DNA of 64,000 nucleotides from J095 sp964517605 (lineage in GTDB: Bacteria; Chloroflexota; Anaerolineae; 4572-78; J111). This document shows, piece by piece, positions 1 through 8,545 of this stretch. Positions within the stretch are counted from its first letter, which is position 1; the number at the start of each line of letters is the position of its first letter. The notes under the pieces were generated by a model, which had not been told where the DNA came from, searched no databases, and worked only from the letters and a program-made list of their open reading frames with translations. The stretch covers positions 1-64,000 of the forward strand of contig CAZFCE010000018.1 of assembly GCA_964517605.1 (NCBI GenBank), in the 5' to 3' direction. The position numbers and the translations under genes are program-made.

Positions 1-1
1 G

Positions 2-2404
2 ATCATTTATCTATTTTACACCGCTTTTACTTATTGTGAATGTTATCTAGTGGCTACCTGCGCCGCCCGCAGTAACCGCTGCCGGGTTGATTATGCCTCC
101 GCCCCTACCCAGGCCGAACTTTTGGCGGCGGATACCGCTATTCGGCTGGGCGACCGCGATACCCTGTACCCGCATTGGGTGCATTTGTATCACGGCGGCA
201 GCCTGAGCTGGAGCGGCGAGTTTTATCTCTCTATGGCTGATGCGGCCCGCCCGTTTGATATGTTGCTGGAAACCATGCAGGTAACGCAGCCCACCGATAC
301 CCTGTGGCTGAACGGCCACCGGCTGGGCGCGTTAGCGCCCCGCGCCCGCCCCGATATTACCAGCACGTGGGTAACGCAAAAGTTCCGTATTCCGCCTAAC
401 CTGCTTACCCCCGGCCCCAACCGGCTAACGCTCACCGTGGGGCCGCGCAACCCGGCGCGCCAGTACAACACCGCCCGCTGGGAGAATACCCAGTTTAGGC
501 ATATACGGCTGGAACCCGCCGCTACCCTGCCCGCCCCGCAATTGGGGCCGTGGCAGCCGCGCCCGTCACCCGGCGGCTGGGCCGAAACCAATCGCCTGCG
601 CCCGGCGGCTACCGGCGGGTTATGGCTCACCGGCAACCGGCCCGGCCAACTGTGGCAGGTAGCGGCCACGCCGCCTTTTACGCTTACCAACCACAGCGGC
701 AACTCCCCGCAGGCGGTGTTCAACGATGTGCTGACTACCCCGGCGGGGGCGCAGTTGGCCGCCACTGATGGCGGCCTGGTGTGGCGCACCGCCGTTACTG
801 CGCCGTGGCAAACCGCCGCCGCGCCGGCAGCCCACGCCTATGCGGTGGCGCAGTCCGGGCCAAATTATTGGGCCGGCTTTGAAGCCGAGGGGCTGTGGTC
901 GGCCCCCGCTCTGGCCGGGCCGTGGCAGCGCGCCACGCTTACCGCCGCAACCGTGCTCGATATTGTGCCCGCGCCCGCTAACACCGTGTACGCCGTTACG
1001 CCCGATCAGCTTTTTGCCACGCGCCGCCTTACCGGGCCGTGGGTGGCGCTGCCGCTGCCGGGCTTAACCGCCGCCCAACTGGATGATGCCGGCGAAGCCT
1101 GGGGCGATAAGCTCCGCCCGCGCCTGTGGGTGGGCAACACCGGGGCGCTGGCGCTGCGTAACCAGGATCGGTTATGGGTAACAACCATTACCGCCACCAC
1201 GCCGTTAACGGCTAACCTGGCCTGGCAACCTTTTGGCCCGCCGGATATGTATGGCAAGCTCTATAGCGTGGCCAATTGTTGCGGCGCGGGCGCGGTGGTT
1301 GGCACTAACAAGGCCGGGCTGTGGCAACTGGCTCAATCGGGCGCGTGGAGCCGGATTGACGCCGGCGCGTTTGATGTAACCGACGCCACCGAAGTGCAGT
1401 CAATGGGGGCAACCCTGTTTGCCGCCGGTGAAGTGGGGCTGTTGGCCTCTACCGATGGCGGGCGCAACTGGCAGGCCGCCGCCGGGTTGCCGCCGGTGGT
1501 CAGCAGCCTGCTGGCTAACCCCGCCGCGCCATCGCAGTGGCTAGCCGGCACGCCCGCCGGGGTGTACCTTAGCCCCAACGCCGGTAAATCGTGGCAGCCC
1601 ATCAGCCCGCCCTGGACGGTGTGGGATATGGCCTTTGGCCCGGCGGGGCGGTTGCTGGTAGGCCGCAGTAACGGCCTGGCCTTTACCAATGACGTATCAC
1701 GCGGAGTTGACTGGCAATCGGCCAATGCGCTGCGCAAGGTCTTTTTTCTGCGGATAAAGCCTAACCCCGGCCATCCGGCGCAGGTGTGGAGCGGCACCTG
1801 GGGCAACAACATTGCCGCCAGCGATGATGGCGGCGCAACCGTTGCGCCCATTCACCACGGGCTAGAAACGCTCACCGGGCTTGATCTCATCTGGCACGCT
1901 ACGCCGGGGCAGGTAACGCTGGCTACCGTAGAAGGCTTGTACCGTACCGATACCGGCGGGCAAAGCTGGTTTAAGTTGCCCGGCCCGCTGGCGCAACAAA
2001 CCGTGCATAGCCTGCTCCAAACCGAATCCGGCCTTATTCTGGCCGGTAGCGCCGCCGGCCTGTGGCAAAGCCCCAATTTTGGCGTAAGCTGGGAGCAGGT
2101 TAAGGGCGTGCCAACAGCGGCGGTGGTGCGGTTGGGCGCGCTGGAACTACCGCCCCCGGATATCATCCCCTTTGCGCCGGGCAAGGGCCAACCGCTGGCG
2201 CTGGCATCGCCGCGCTGGTTGTGGGCCGGCCTCGAAGGGGGCGGGTTATGGTTTAGCACTGATGGCGGCAATTTGTGGCGGTTTGGTGGACTAGCCAACC
2301 AAACTGTGTATAATATCCTCCTTGATTTAACCCGCTACCGGCAATTGGTGGCAGCCACGGATGCCGGCCTGTTTGCCGCCAACCTTGCCGTGGCAACACA
2401 ATAG
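2..2404 (+). CDS. Asp-box (BNR/sortilin-like) repeat protein, 5' end outside window
   Basis: The reading frame is open to the left edge of the window, so the gene is taken as 5'-truncated. A GTG at 50 is the first internal start but has no ribosome binding site. The N-terminal part (about 60-480 nt) looks like a beta-sandwich, galactose-binding-like domain. The rest is a run of beta-propeller blades with Asp-box motifs of the S-x-D-x-G-x-x-W type, for example TDGGRNW (~1450), NAGKSW (~1575), TGGQSW (~1950), NFGVSW (~2077) and TDGGNLW (~2258). Such propellers occur in sialidases, sortilin-like and photosystem-assembly-type proteins. No sialidase catalytic residues (RIP motif, Tyr/Glu pair) can be assigned, so a catalytic role is not claimed. 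It is probably an exported or surface protein, but the signal peptide would lie outside the window. Confidence 0.75.
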   Translation: MIYLFYTAFTYCECYLVATCAARSNRCRVDYASAPTQAELLAADTAIRLGDRDTLYPHWVHLYHGGSLSWSGEFYLSMADAARPFDMLLETMQVTQPTDTLWLNGHRLGALAPRARPDITSTWVTQKFRIPPNLLTPGPNRLTLTVGPRNPARQYNTARWENTQFRHIRLEPAATLPAPQLGPWQPRPSPGGWAETNRLRPAATGGLWLTGNRPGQLWQVAATPPFTLTNHSGNSPQAVFNDVLTTPAGAQLAATDGGLVWRTAVTAPWQTAAAPAAHAYAVAQSGPNYWAGFEAEGLWSAPALAGPWQRATLTAATVLDIVPAPANTVYAVTPDQLFATRRLTGPWVALPLPGLTAAQLDDAGEAWGDKLRPRLWVGNTGALALRNQDRLWVTTITATTPLTANLAWQPFGPPDMYGKLYSVANCCGAGAVVGTNKAGLWQLAQSGAWSRIDAGAFDVTDATEVQSMGATLFAAGEVGLLASTDGGRNWQAAAGLPPVVSSLLANPAAPSQWLAGTPAGVYLSPNAGKSWQPISPPWTVWDMAFGPAGRLLVGRSNGLAFTNDVSRGVDWQSANALRKVFFLRIKPNPGHPAQVWSGTWGNNIAASDDGGATVAPIHHGLETLTGLDLIWHATPGQVTLATVEGLYRTDTGGQSWFKLPGPLAQQTVHSLLQTESGLILAGSAAGLWQSPNFGVSWEQVKGVPTAAVVRLGALELPPPDIIPFAPGKGQPLALASPRWLWAGLEGGGLWFSTDGGNLWRFGGLANQTVYNILLDLTRYRQLVAATDAGLFAANLAVATQ

Positions 2405-2491
2405 AATAACCACACTCCGTGGCCGGGGCCACCGGTCACACCATCTCTATCTACTTTTGTACTTTTTTACTTAATCGAAGGAGATTAATTG

Positions 2492-3655
2492 ATGCAACTC
2501 GCAGAAAGAATGCAACGTTTAGGCACGGAATCGGCTTTTGAGGTGCTGGCCCGGGCCAAGGCCCTTGAAGCTCAGGGGCGCGAAATTGTTCACCTGGAAA
2601 TTGGCGAGCCGGACTTTGATACCCCGCAACACATCATTGAAGCGGCGGTGCAGGCTTTGCGCTCCGGGTACACCCATTACACCCCCGCTGCCGGTATCTT
2701 GCCGGTGCGTCAAACCATCGCCGAGCATGTTAGCCGCACCCGGGGCGTTTCCGTTGGCCCGGAACACGTGGTGGTTACGCCGGGGGCCAAACCCATTATG
2801 TTTTACGTTATTCTGGCGCTGCTGCAAGCCGGCGACGAAGCCATTTACCCCGATCCCGGCTTTCCCATTTACCGCTCCATGATTAACTTTGTGGGGGCCA
2901 AAGCCGTGCCGTTGCCCCTGCGCGAAGAAAAGGACTTTCGGTTTGACCAGGACGAGTTTCGCAGCCTGGTTACGGACCGCACCAAACTGATTATCATCAA
3001 CACCCCGCACAACCCCACCGGCGGCGTGCTCACCCGCGCCGATCTGGAGGTGGTGGCGCAGGTGGCCCGCGAGCGCAACATTATGGTGCTCAGTGATGAA
3101 GTGTACGAGCAGATTTTGTACGAAGGCGAACACTTTAGCCTGATGTCGCTGCCGGATATGCTGCCGCACACCATTCTGCTGGACGGCTTTTCTAAAACCT
3201 ACGCCATGACCGGCTGGCGGTTAGGGTACGGCGTAATGCCCACGCCGCTGGCCGAACAGGTGGCCCGGCTTATGGTTAACTCCAACTCCTGCACCAACGC
3301 CGCCACGCAAATGGCCGGCATGGCCGCGCTCACCGGCCCCAAGGATGACGTGCGCAAGATGGTAGCCGCCTTCCGCGAGCGCCGCGACGTGATTGTGGCC
3401 GGTCTAAACCAGATTCCCGGCTTTAGATGCGCCAACCCGGCGGGCGCGTTCTACGTGTTCCCCAATATCGCCGCTACCGGCATCCCCTCCAAAGAAATGG
3501 AAGGGCTGCTGCTGGATAAAGCCGGCGTGGCCGCGCTGAGCGGCAGCGGCTTTGGCATCTACGGTGATGGCTATATTCGCTTTAGCTACGCCAACTCGGT
3601 GGAAAACATTAAAAAGGCCATGGAACGCATTAAACAGGTGATTGAGTCGCTGTAA
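2492..3655 (+). CDS. Class I/II PLP-dependent aminotransferase (aspartate aminotransferase family)
   Basis: 387 residues, the normal length for fold-type I aspartate-type aminotransferases. PLP is bound by Lys235 in the motif DGFSKTYAMTGWRLGYG. Other signatures are IGEPDFDTP near the N-terminus, NTPHNPTGG (the Asn that contacts the PLP ring) and LSDEVYEQ (the Asp that pairs with the pyridine nitrogen). ATG 2492 is chosen because AAGGAG at 2478-2483 stands 8 nt upstream; a TTG one codon earlier is possible but worse placed. The substrate cannot be read from sequence: aspartate, alanine and aromatic acids are all handled in this family. It precedes a second aminotransferase and a thiolase on the same strand, but a separate promoter in the gap suggests it can be transcribed alone. 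Confidence 0.93.
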   Translation: MQLAERMQRLGTESAFEVLARAKALEAQGREIVHLEIGEPDFDTPQHIIEAAVQALRSGYTHYTPAAGILPVRQTIAEHVSRTRGVSVGPEHVVVTPGAKPIMFYVILALLQAGDEAIYPDPGFPIYRSMINFVGAKAVPLPLREEKDFRFDQDEFRSLVTDRTKLIIINTPHNPTGGVLTRADLEVVAQVARERNIMVLSDEVYEQILYEGEHFSLMSLPDMLPHTILLDGFSKTYAMTGWRLGYGVMPTPLAEQVARLMVNSNSCTNAATQMAGMAALTGPKDDVRKMVAAFRERRDVIVAGLNQIPGFRCANPAGAFYVFPNIAATGIPSKEMEGLLLDKAGVAALSGSGFGIYGDGYIRFSYANSVENIKKAMERIKQVIESL

Positions 3656-3659
3656 CGCA

Positions 3660-3685
3660 AAACCGGCCCGCGTGGGCGGCGGTTT
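3660..3685 (+). terminator. Weak hairpin after aminotransferase gene
   Basis: Stem AAAACCG...CGGTTT with an inner GCCC/GGGC helix and a small bulge, starting 4 nt after the stop codon. No proper U-tract follows (TTTCGGCTTTA), so it is only a possible terminator or 3' stabiliser. Confidence 0.4.
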
Positions 3686-3709
3686 CGGCTTTATGCCGGC
3701 GTGATGGGG

Positions 3710-3737
3710 TTGTCAAAATTTAATTAAGGGATAGAAT
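3710..3737 (+). promoter_or_regulatory. Predicted sigma70-type promoter for the aminotransferase-thiolase pair
   Basis: TTGTCA (3710-3715), a 16-nt spacer and TAGAAT (3732-3737), each hexamer 5/6 to consensus. The predicted start of transcription (~3744) falls at the beginning of the perfect inverted repeat at 3742-3781. Confidence 0.55.
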
Positions 3738-3741
3738 TTGG

Positions 3742-3781
3742 ATTAAGGCTTTAGCACGCATAAACCGGCTAAAGCCTTAAT
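3742..3781 (+). promoter_or_regulatory. Perfect 14-bp inverted repeat at the 5' end of the predicted transcript
   Basis: ATTAAGGCTTTAGC (3742-3755) pairs exactly with GCTAAAGCCTTAAT (3768-3781) around a 12-nt loop. It lies just downstream of the predicted promoter. It could be a 5' mRNA-stabilising stem, an attenuator or an operator. It could also act as a terminator for the upstream gene, but the following bases TATTT are a poor U-tract. Confidence 0.6.
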
Positions 3782-3818
3782 TATTTCAGGTAATCACAAT
3801 CAAAAACAGGAACTGACC

Positions 3819-5120
3819 ATGCGCACAATATTAAAACCCCCTCTAAAGATGTCGGCTACATTGGCTCTGAACACCCGCGTCAGCGAACTGCGGGCGCAGG
3901 GCCACCAGGTGTATCACATGGGTTTTGGCGAGTCCAAATTCCCGGTTCAGCCTAAAGTGTTGGCAGCCTTTCACGAACACGCCGCGGCTCGCTCGTACCT
4001 GCCCATTGCCGGCCTGCCGGAACTGCGTCAGAATGTGGCCGATTTTTACCGCCGCCACTTTAAGCTGGAAGCCGATGCCAGCCGGATTATTGTGGGCAGC
4101 GGCAGTAAAACCATGCTCTACGCCGCCATGCACACCCTCGAAGGCGATGTGCTGTTGCCCGCGCCTACCTGGGTAAGCTACGATACCCAGGCCGAGCTTT
4201 CGGGCAAGGCCGTTACCTGGATGACCACCAAGCTGGAAAACAACTACTGCCTCACCCCCGACGAACTGGAGGCCGGGTTAAAAACCGCTCGCGCTGCCGG
4301 CCAGGCTCCGGGGATTTTGGTGCTCACCAGCCCCGGCAATCCCACCGGCTCGGTGTACCCGCCGCAACTGCTCCAGGCGCTCACCGATATTGCCCGGCGC
4401 GAGGGCCTGGTGGTCATCAGCGATGAAATTTACGCGCTAACCACCTTTGGCGATGTTCCTTTTGTCTCCGCCGCCTATTATTACCCGGAAGGCACCATTG
4501 TTACCGGCGGCTTAAGCAAGCATCTGTCGCTGGGCGGCTGGCGGTTGGGCGTGGCGGTTATGCCCACCGGCGAATTTGGCCGGCAGTTGTATCAATTTAT
4601 GACGGCGCTGGCCGGGGCCGTGTGGACGACCGCCTCCGCGCCGGTGCAGTACGCCGCCGTTACCGCCTACGCCAACGACCCGGAGATTGATGCCTACGCC
4701 GCCACCTGCACCACCATTCACGGTTATGTTACTACCTATTTGTACAAGGCGCTGCACGCGCTGGGCGTGCCCAGTTCTAACCCCGGCGGCGGGTTTTACG
4801 TGTACCCCACCTTTGCCCCGTGGCGCGAGGCGCTGGCCCAAAAGTTCAACGTGCGCACCAGCCAGGAGTTGGCGCAATTCCTGCTCAATGAATACCACAT
4901 TGCCACCCTGCCCGGCGATGATTTTGGGGCCGACCCGCTCGACCTGACCCTGCGCCTGTCAACCAGCTACCTGTACGCTTTAACCGATGCCGACGGCGAG
5001 GCCATGCTGGCTACCTTTGCCCGGCAATTGCCGCTGGAGCAGTTTTTGCAGGAAACCTGCCCCAACCTGCTGCTTGCCGCCGACAAGTTCAAAGAATTTA
5101 TCGGCTTGCTGGAGAAATAG
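3819..5120 (+). CDS. Class I/II PLP-dependent aminotransferase, divergent
   Basis: 433 residues, fold-type I aminotransferase. The Schiff-base Lys is K234 in GGLSKHLSLGGWRLG; LTSPGNPTGS and VISDEIYAL supply the conserved Asn and Asp. It is clearly a different subfamily from its neighbour: the N-terminus begins RTILKPPLKMS and the C-terminal 50 residues are an extra tail ending in KEFIGLLEK. AGGA lies 6 nt before the ATG. It is 12 bp upstream of a thiolase gene and probably co-transcribed with it, which suggests a joint role in amino-acid degradation or in making a short-chain 3-ketoacyl product. The substrate is unknown. Confidence 0.88.
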   Translation: MRTILKPPLKMSATLALNTRVSELRAQGHQVYHMGFGESKFPVQPKVLAAFHEHAAARSYLPIAGLPELRQNVADFYRRHFKLEADASRIIVGSGSKTMLYAAMHTLEGDVLLPAPTWVSYDTQAELSGKAVTWMTTKLENNYCLTPDELEAGLKTARAAGQAPGILVLTSPGNPTGSVYPPQLLQALTDIARREGLVVISDEIYALTTFGDVPFVSAAYYYPEGTIVTGGLSKHLSLGGWRLGVAVMPTGEFGRQLYQFMTALAGAVWTTASAPVQYAAVTAYANDPEIDAYAATCTTIHGYVTTYLYKALHALGVPSSNPGGGFYVYPTFAPWREALAQKFNVRTSQELAQFLLNEYHIATLPGDDFGADPLDLTLRLSTSYLYALTDADGEAMLATFARQLPLEQFLQETCPNLLLAADKFKEFIGLLEK

Positions 5121-5132
5121 GAGATCATTCTT

Positions 5133-6380
5133 ATGCGCGAAGTTGTAATTATTGACGGGATTCGCACCCCGATTGGCAAATATGGCGGCGGGTTGGCCGG
5201 GGTGCGCCCCGATGACCTGCTGGCCCACACCTACCAGGCCCTCATCAAGCGCACCGGCCTTGACCCGGCGCTGATTGATGATGTGTACGCCGGTTGCGGC
5301 AACCAGGCCGGCGAGGATAACCGCGACGTGGCTCGCATGGCCGCGCTGCTGGCCGGTTTTCCGGTGAGCGTGCCGGGCGTGACCGTTAACCGCAACTGCG
5401 CCTCGGCGCTTGAGGCGGTTAACCAGGCCGCCAAAGCCATCCTCGCCGGTGAAGGTGATGTCTACATTGGCAGCGGCGTCGAAAGCATGAGCCGCGCCCC
5501 GTGGAGCATGCCCAAACCGGAGCAGGTGCCCACCTTCACCGCGCCACAGGTGTGGGACACCACCGTGGGCTGGCGTTACCTCAACCCCAAAATGGATGCC
5601 ATGTACCCCATCATCAGCTTGGGTGAAACCGCCGAAAATATTGCCACCGAAATGGGCATCAGCCGTGAAGAGCAGGATGCTCTGGCCCTGGAAAGCCACC
5701 GGCGGGCGATTGCCGCCATTAACGCCGGTCGGTTTAAGGATGAAATTGCGCCGGTGCCGGTGCCGCAGCGCAAAGGCGAACCGCGCCTGTTTGACACCGA
5801 CGAGCATCCCCGGTACCGGCTGGAAAACGGCCAGTGCGTGCTGGATACCTCGCTGGAGCAACTGGCCAAACTGCGCCCGGCCTTTCGCAAAAACGGCACC
5901 GTCACCGCCGGTAACTCCAGCGGCATTAACGATGGCGCGGCGGCGTTGCTATTGATGAGCCGCGCCAAAGCCGATGAACTCGGCCTTAAACCGCTGGCGC
6001 GCTGGGTGGGGTCGGCGGTGGCGGGGGTTGACCCCGGCGTGATGGGCTACGGCCCGGTGCCGGCCACCCAAAAGTTGCTGGCCCGGCTGGGGTTATCGCT
6101 GGCGGAGATTGGTTTGGTTGAACTGAACGAGGCGTTTGCCGCCCAATCGTTGGGGGTAATGAAAAAACTGGGGCTGCGCCCCGAAATTACCAACGTTAAC
6201 GGCGGCGCGATTGCGCTGGGGCATCCCACCGGCTGTTCCGGCGCGCGCATTCTGGTAACGCTGCTGCACGAAATGAAGCGGCGCGCTCCGCAGGAAAAAC
6301 ACCCCTACTACGGCCTGGCCACGCTGTGCATCGGCGTGGGCATGGGGGCATCAACTCTTATTGAATGGTTGCCCGAATAG
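5133..6380 (+). CDS. Thiolase family acetyl-CoA C-acyltransferase
   Basis: 415 residues. The three thiolase active-site blocks are intact: Cys89 in VNRNCASALEA (acyl-enzyme nucleophile), His364 in GHPTGCSGAR, and Cys399 in TLCIGVGMGAS (proton donor). The N-terminal DGIRTPIGKYGG and the internal VESMSRAPW are typical of the acetyl-CoA acetyltransferase / 3-ketoacyl-CoA thiolase family. The enzyme joins or cleaves acyl-CoA and acetyl-CoA in the cytoplasm. It follows the aminotransferase gene by 12 bp with GGAG just before the start, and is closed by a terminator. Whether it works in beta-oxidation, acetoacetyl-CoA formation or amino-acid breakdown cannot be decided from sequence. Confidence 0.94.
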   Translation: MREVVIIDGIRTPIGKYGGGLAGVRPDDLLAHTYQALIKRTGLDPALIDDVYAGCGNQAGEDNRDVARMAALLAGFPVSVPGVTVNRNCASALEAVNQAAKAILAGEGDVYIGSGVESMSRAPWSMPKPEQVPTFTAPQVWDTTVGWRYLNPKMDAMYPIISLGETAENIATEMGISREEQDALALESHRRAIAAINAGRFKDEIAPVPVPQRKGEPRLFDTDEHPRYRLENGQCVLDTSLEQLAKLRPAFRKNGTVTAGNSSGINDGAAALLLMSRAKADELGLKPLARWVGSAVAGVDPGVMGYGPVPATQKLLARLGLSLAEIGLVELNEAFAAQSLGVMKKLGLRPEITNVNGGAIALGHPTGCSGARILVTLLHEMKRRAPQEKHPYYGLATLCIGVGMGASTLIEWLPE

Positions 6381-6386
6381 TTGTGG

Positions 6387-6423
6387 CGGGCGGCGGGGTG
6401 CGGTCATCTCGCCGCCCGTTTTT
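6387..6423 (+). terminator. Rho-independent terminator after thiolase gene
   Basis: 9-bp GC stem CGGGCGGCG / CGCCGCCCG with a 14-nt loop, followed directly by TTTTT (6419-6423). It separates the thiolase unit from the convergent K+ channel gene. Confidence 0.85.
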
Positions 6424-6424
6424 G

Positions 6425-7078
6425 TTATTTCTCTTGCGCGTACAACCCCACCAGCCGGGCCATTAAAATGGCCAGATACAACACCCCGATAATAGCCTCC
6501 GCCGTTGCCAGCGACCGCGCCCACCAGCTCACCGGCAGCACATCGCCATACCCCACGGTAGTTAACGTAACATAACTGTAATAAAGCAACTGCTGCCATT
6601 GCACCAACCCCGCCGGATAGGTGTTATCAACAAACGAGCCGGGCCGCACCGTTTGTAAAAGACCGTACATTGGCACAAAAATCGCTCCCAGCAGCAGGTA
6701 AACCGCCACCGCCGCGTAGAGAACATCGCGGTTAACCCGCCGGGTTGAAAAAATGTAACGCAACAGCACCCAGATTACGGTTGCCAAAAACGGGATCAAG
6801 GCCAGGTAGGCGGTTAAAATTTTCCACTGGTCGGTGGGGTCCAGCGCGTACCACACCCCAAATACCAGATAGATGGCAGCGGTTGAGGCGGTGATAATCA
6901 GGTGTCGGCGGGTATCGCTGGCAACGTAAATGCCGGCTACAAACATAGAGGCGTACAAAAATTGATACAGCAGCAAGTAAAGGCCGCCGGCCTGGGTAAT
7001 AGGGTAGATAAACTGGTTTAGCACCACCAAAATCAACAAATAGATAACCTTGCCCGAAACAGAATCTCTGGTAGTCAC
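6425..7078 (-). CDS. Two-pore-type potassium channel protein (Ion_trans_2)
   Basis: 217 residues when started at GTG 7078, which has GGGGAGG 8 nt upstream. A longer frame to 7201 exists but has no such site and would overlap the ROK promoter. The protein has about six hydrophobic segments. Near the C-terminus comes the pore region with the K+ selectivity filter TVGYGDVLP between two helices. It lacks a C-terminal RCK/TrkA nucleotide-binding domain, so ligand gating is not evident. It is a single gene convergent with the thiolase unit and divergent from the ROK operon. Likely role: K+ conductance across the cytoplasmic membrane. Confidence 0.88.
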   Translation of the reverse strand: MTTRDSVSGKVIYLLILVVLNQFIYPITQAGGLYLLLYQFLYASMFVAGIYVASDTRRHLIITASTAAIYLVFGVWYALDPTDQWKILTAYLALIPFLATVIWVLLRYIFSTRRVNRDVLYAAVAVYLLLGAIFVPMYGLLQTVRPGSFVDNTYPAGLVQWQQLLYYSYVTLTTVGYGDVLPVSWWARSLATAEAIIGVLYLAILMARLVGLYAQEK

Positions 7079-7187
7079 GGCGATAGCCTCCCCTCGCTTA
7101 AAATTGACCGGTGATGAACGCCAAAAGCCATTGTATCTGCCGGTTTTTGCAATTTCAAATCCGCGTAATTGCTCCGATTTTAACCTC

Positions 7188-7246
7188 TTGACAAGGTGCA
7201 AAATGTAGTGTAAACTCCGCTTAGTAAGTTAAATTAACTTACTAAG
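7188..7246 (+). promoter_or_regulatory. Promoter with overlapping 27-nt palindromic operator for the ROK repressor
   Basis: TTGACA (7188-7193), a 17-nt spacer, TAAACT (7211-7216), then the perfect palindrome CTTAGTAAGTTAA-A-TTAACTTACTAAG at 7220-7246, which covers the expected start of transcription. Its position, just upstream of a ROK-family regulator gene, is typical of autorepression relieved by a sugar ligand. Binding by this repressor is an inference. Confidence 0.85.
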
Positions 7247-7259
7247 TACGGATGAGACA

Positions 7260-8456
7260 ATGATTGTCGTCAAAAAAGCCACCCTCGCCCAAACCAAAAA
7301 TCATAATAAAACCCTCATTCTCAAAACTATTTATAGTCACGGGCAAATCAGCCGCGCCGATGTGGCCCGGTTTACCCGGTTAACGCGCCCCACCGTTTCC
7401 AGCACCGTGGCCGGATTGATGGACGAAGGGCTGGTAGCCGAAGTGGGCCAGGGACCGTCCGAAGGGGGCAAGCCGCCCATTTTGCTCAGCGTGGTGGATG
7501 ACGCCCGCCACCTGATTGGCATTGATTTGGCCAACAGCGAATTTCGCGGGGCAATTATCAACCTGCGCGGTAACATTGTGTATCGCCTTAGCCTGCCGGT
7601 GAACGACCGCAAAGGCCAATCGGCGTTGGAACTGGTGTATGAACTGATTGACAACCTGATTGCGGCGGCGGTTCGGCCTTTGGCCGGTATTGGCCTCGGC
7701 ACGCCCGGCTTGATGAACCCCGATTTGGGGGTGGTGCGCCAGGCCGTTAACCTGGATTGGCAAAACCTGCCCCTGCGCGATTTGCTGGCCGAGCGGTATC
7801 AGTTGCCGGTGTACATTGCCAACGATAGCCAGGTGGCGGCGCTGGGTGAATTTATTTTTGGCCACCGGCAAAAATTACAAAACCTGGTGGTGATAAAAGT
7901 TGGCCGCGGCGTAGGGTCGGGGATTGTGATTGGCGGGCAACTGCATTTTGGCGATGAGTTTGGCGCGGGCGAAATTGGCCATGTGGGCGTGGTGAGCAAC
8001 GGCGAGTTATGCCGCTGCGGCAACACCGGTTGCCTGGAAACAGTGGTCAGCAGCCGCATCCTCATCAACCGGGCCAAAGCGATTATGCAACAAAACCCGC
8101 AATCGCTGCTGCACCGCTTTGCCGCCGGCCCCGCCGAGGTGACTACCGACGTGATTTTGCAGGCGTTTAACGCCGGCGATGCGGAATTGCGGCAGGTCAT
8201 TGCCGAGATGGGCCGGTATTTGGGCATTGCCGTGGCCAATCTGGTGGGTATTTTAAACATCAAAAATATTGTGATTGGCGGGAGTTTGGCCCGGTTTGGC
8301 GACACGCTGCTTGAGGCCATCCGCCAGGAGATGCGCCTGCGGGTGCAGCCCACCCAGGCCAGCGAAACGCTGGTTGAAGCCACCCACCTGGACACCGATA
8401 TTGTGATTTTTGGCGCGGCGGCGTTGCTGCTCACCAGTGAGTTGGCGTTGGTTTAA
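7260..8456 (+). CDS. ROK family transcriptional repressor (NagC/XylR type)
   Basis: 398 residues. Residues about 10-75 form a winged-helix DNA-binding domain with the helix-turn-helix QISRADVARFTRLTRPTVSS. The rest is a ROK sugar-kinase-like fold with the ROK signature region: GRGVGSGIVIGGQLHFG, the zinc site HVGV...CRCGNTGCLE with its Cys residues, and the sugar-contact E/H of GEIGH. This is the classic plan of sugar-responsive repressors such as NagC, Mlc and XylR. It is the first gene of a sugar transport and catabolism locus and sits right behind a strong palindrome in its own promoter, so it probably represses itself and the operon until an amino-sugar or sugar phosphate binds. Confidence 0.93.
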   Translation: MIVVKKATLAQTKNHNKTLILKTIYSHGQISRADVARFTRLTRPTVSSTVAGLMDEGLVAEVGQGPSEGGKPPILLSVVDDARHLIGIDLANSEFRGAIINLRGNIVYRLSLPVNDRKGQSALELVYELIDNLIAAAVRPLAGIGLGTPGLMNPDLGVVRQAVNLDWQNLPLRDLLAERYQLPVYIANDSQVAALGEFIFGHRQKLQNLVVIKVGRGVGSGIVIGGQLHFGDEFGAGEIGHVGVVSNGELCRCGNTGCLETVVSSRILINRAKAIMQQNPQSLLHRFAAGPAEVTTDVILQAFNAGDAELRQVIAEMGRYLGIAVANLVGILNIKNIVIGGSLARFGDTLLEAIRQEMRLRVQPTQASETLVEATHLDTDIVIFGAAALLLTSELALV

Positions 8457-8467
8457 TAATCGGGAGT

Positions 8468-8523
8468 CAGGGATTAGGAATTGGAGAGGACGCAAACTCC
8501 CAACTCCCAACTCCTGATCCCTG
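8468..8523. repeat. Intergenic heptamer-type repeat forming a long imperfect hairpin
   Basis: CAGGGATTAGGAATTGG (8468-8484) pairs 15/17 with CCAACTCCTGATCCCTG (8507-8523). The sequence is built from near-heptamers such as GGGAGTC, CAACTCC and CAACTCC. It lies between the ROK repressor and the ROK-like kinase genes and codes for nothing. Confidence 0.65.
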
Positions 8524-8545
8524 CTTTTAGAGGAGCTTTTAAATT

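Noticed and set aside
6425..7201. Longer K+ channel protein starting at TTG 7201
   Set aside because: The extra 41 residues are polar, the start lacks a ribosome site and would overlap the ROK promoter; GTG 7078 has GGGGAGG at good distance.
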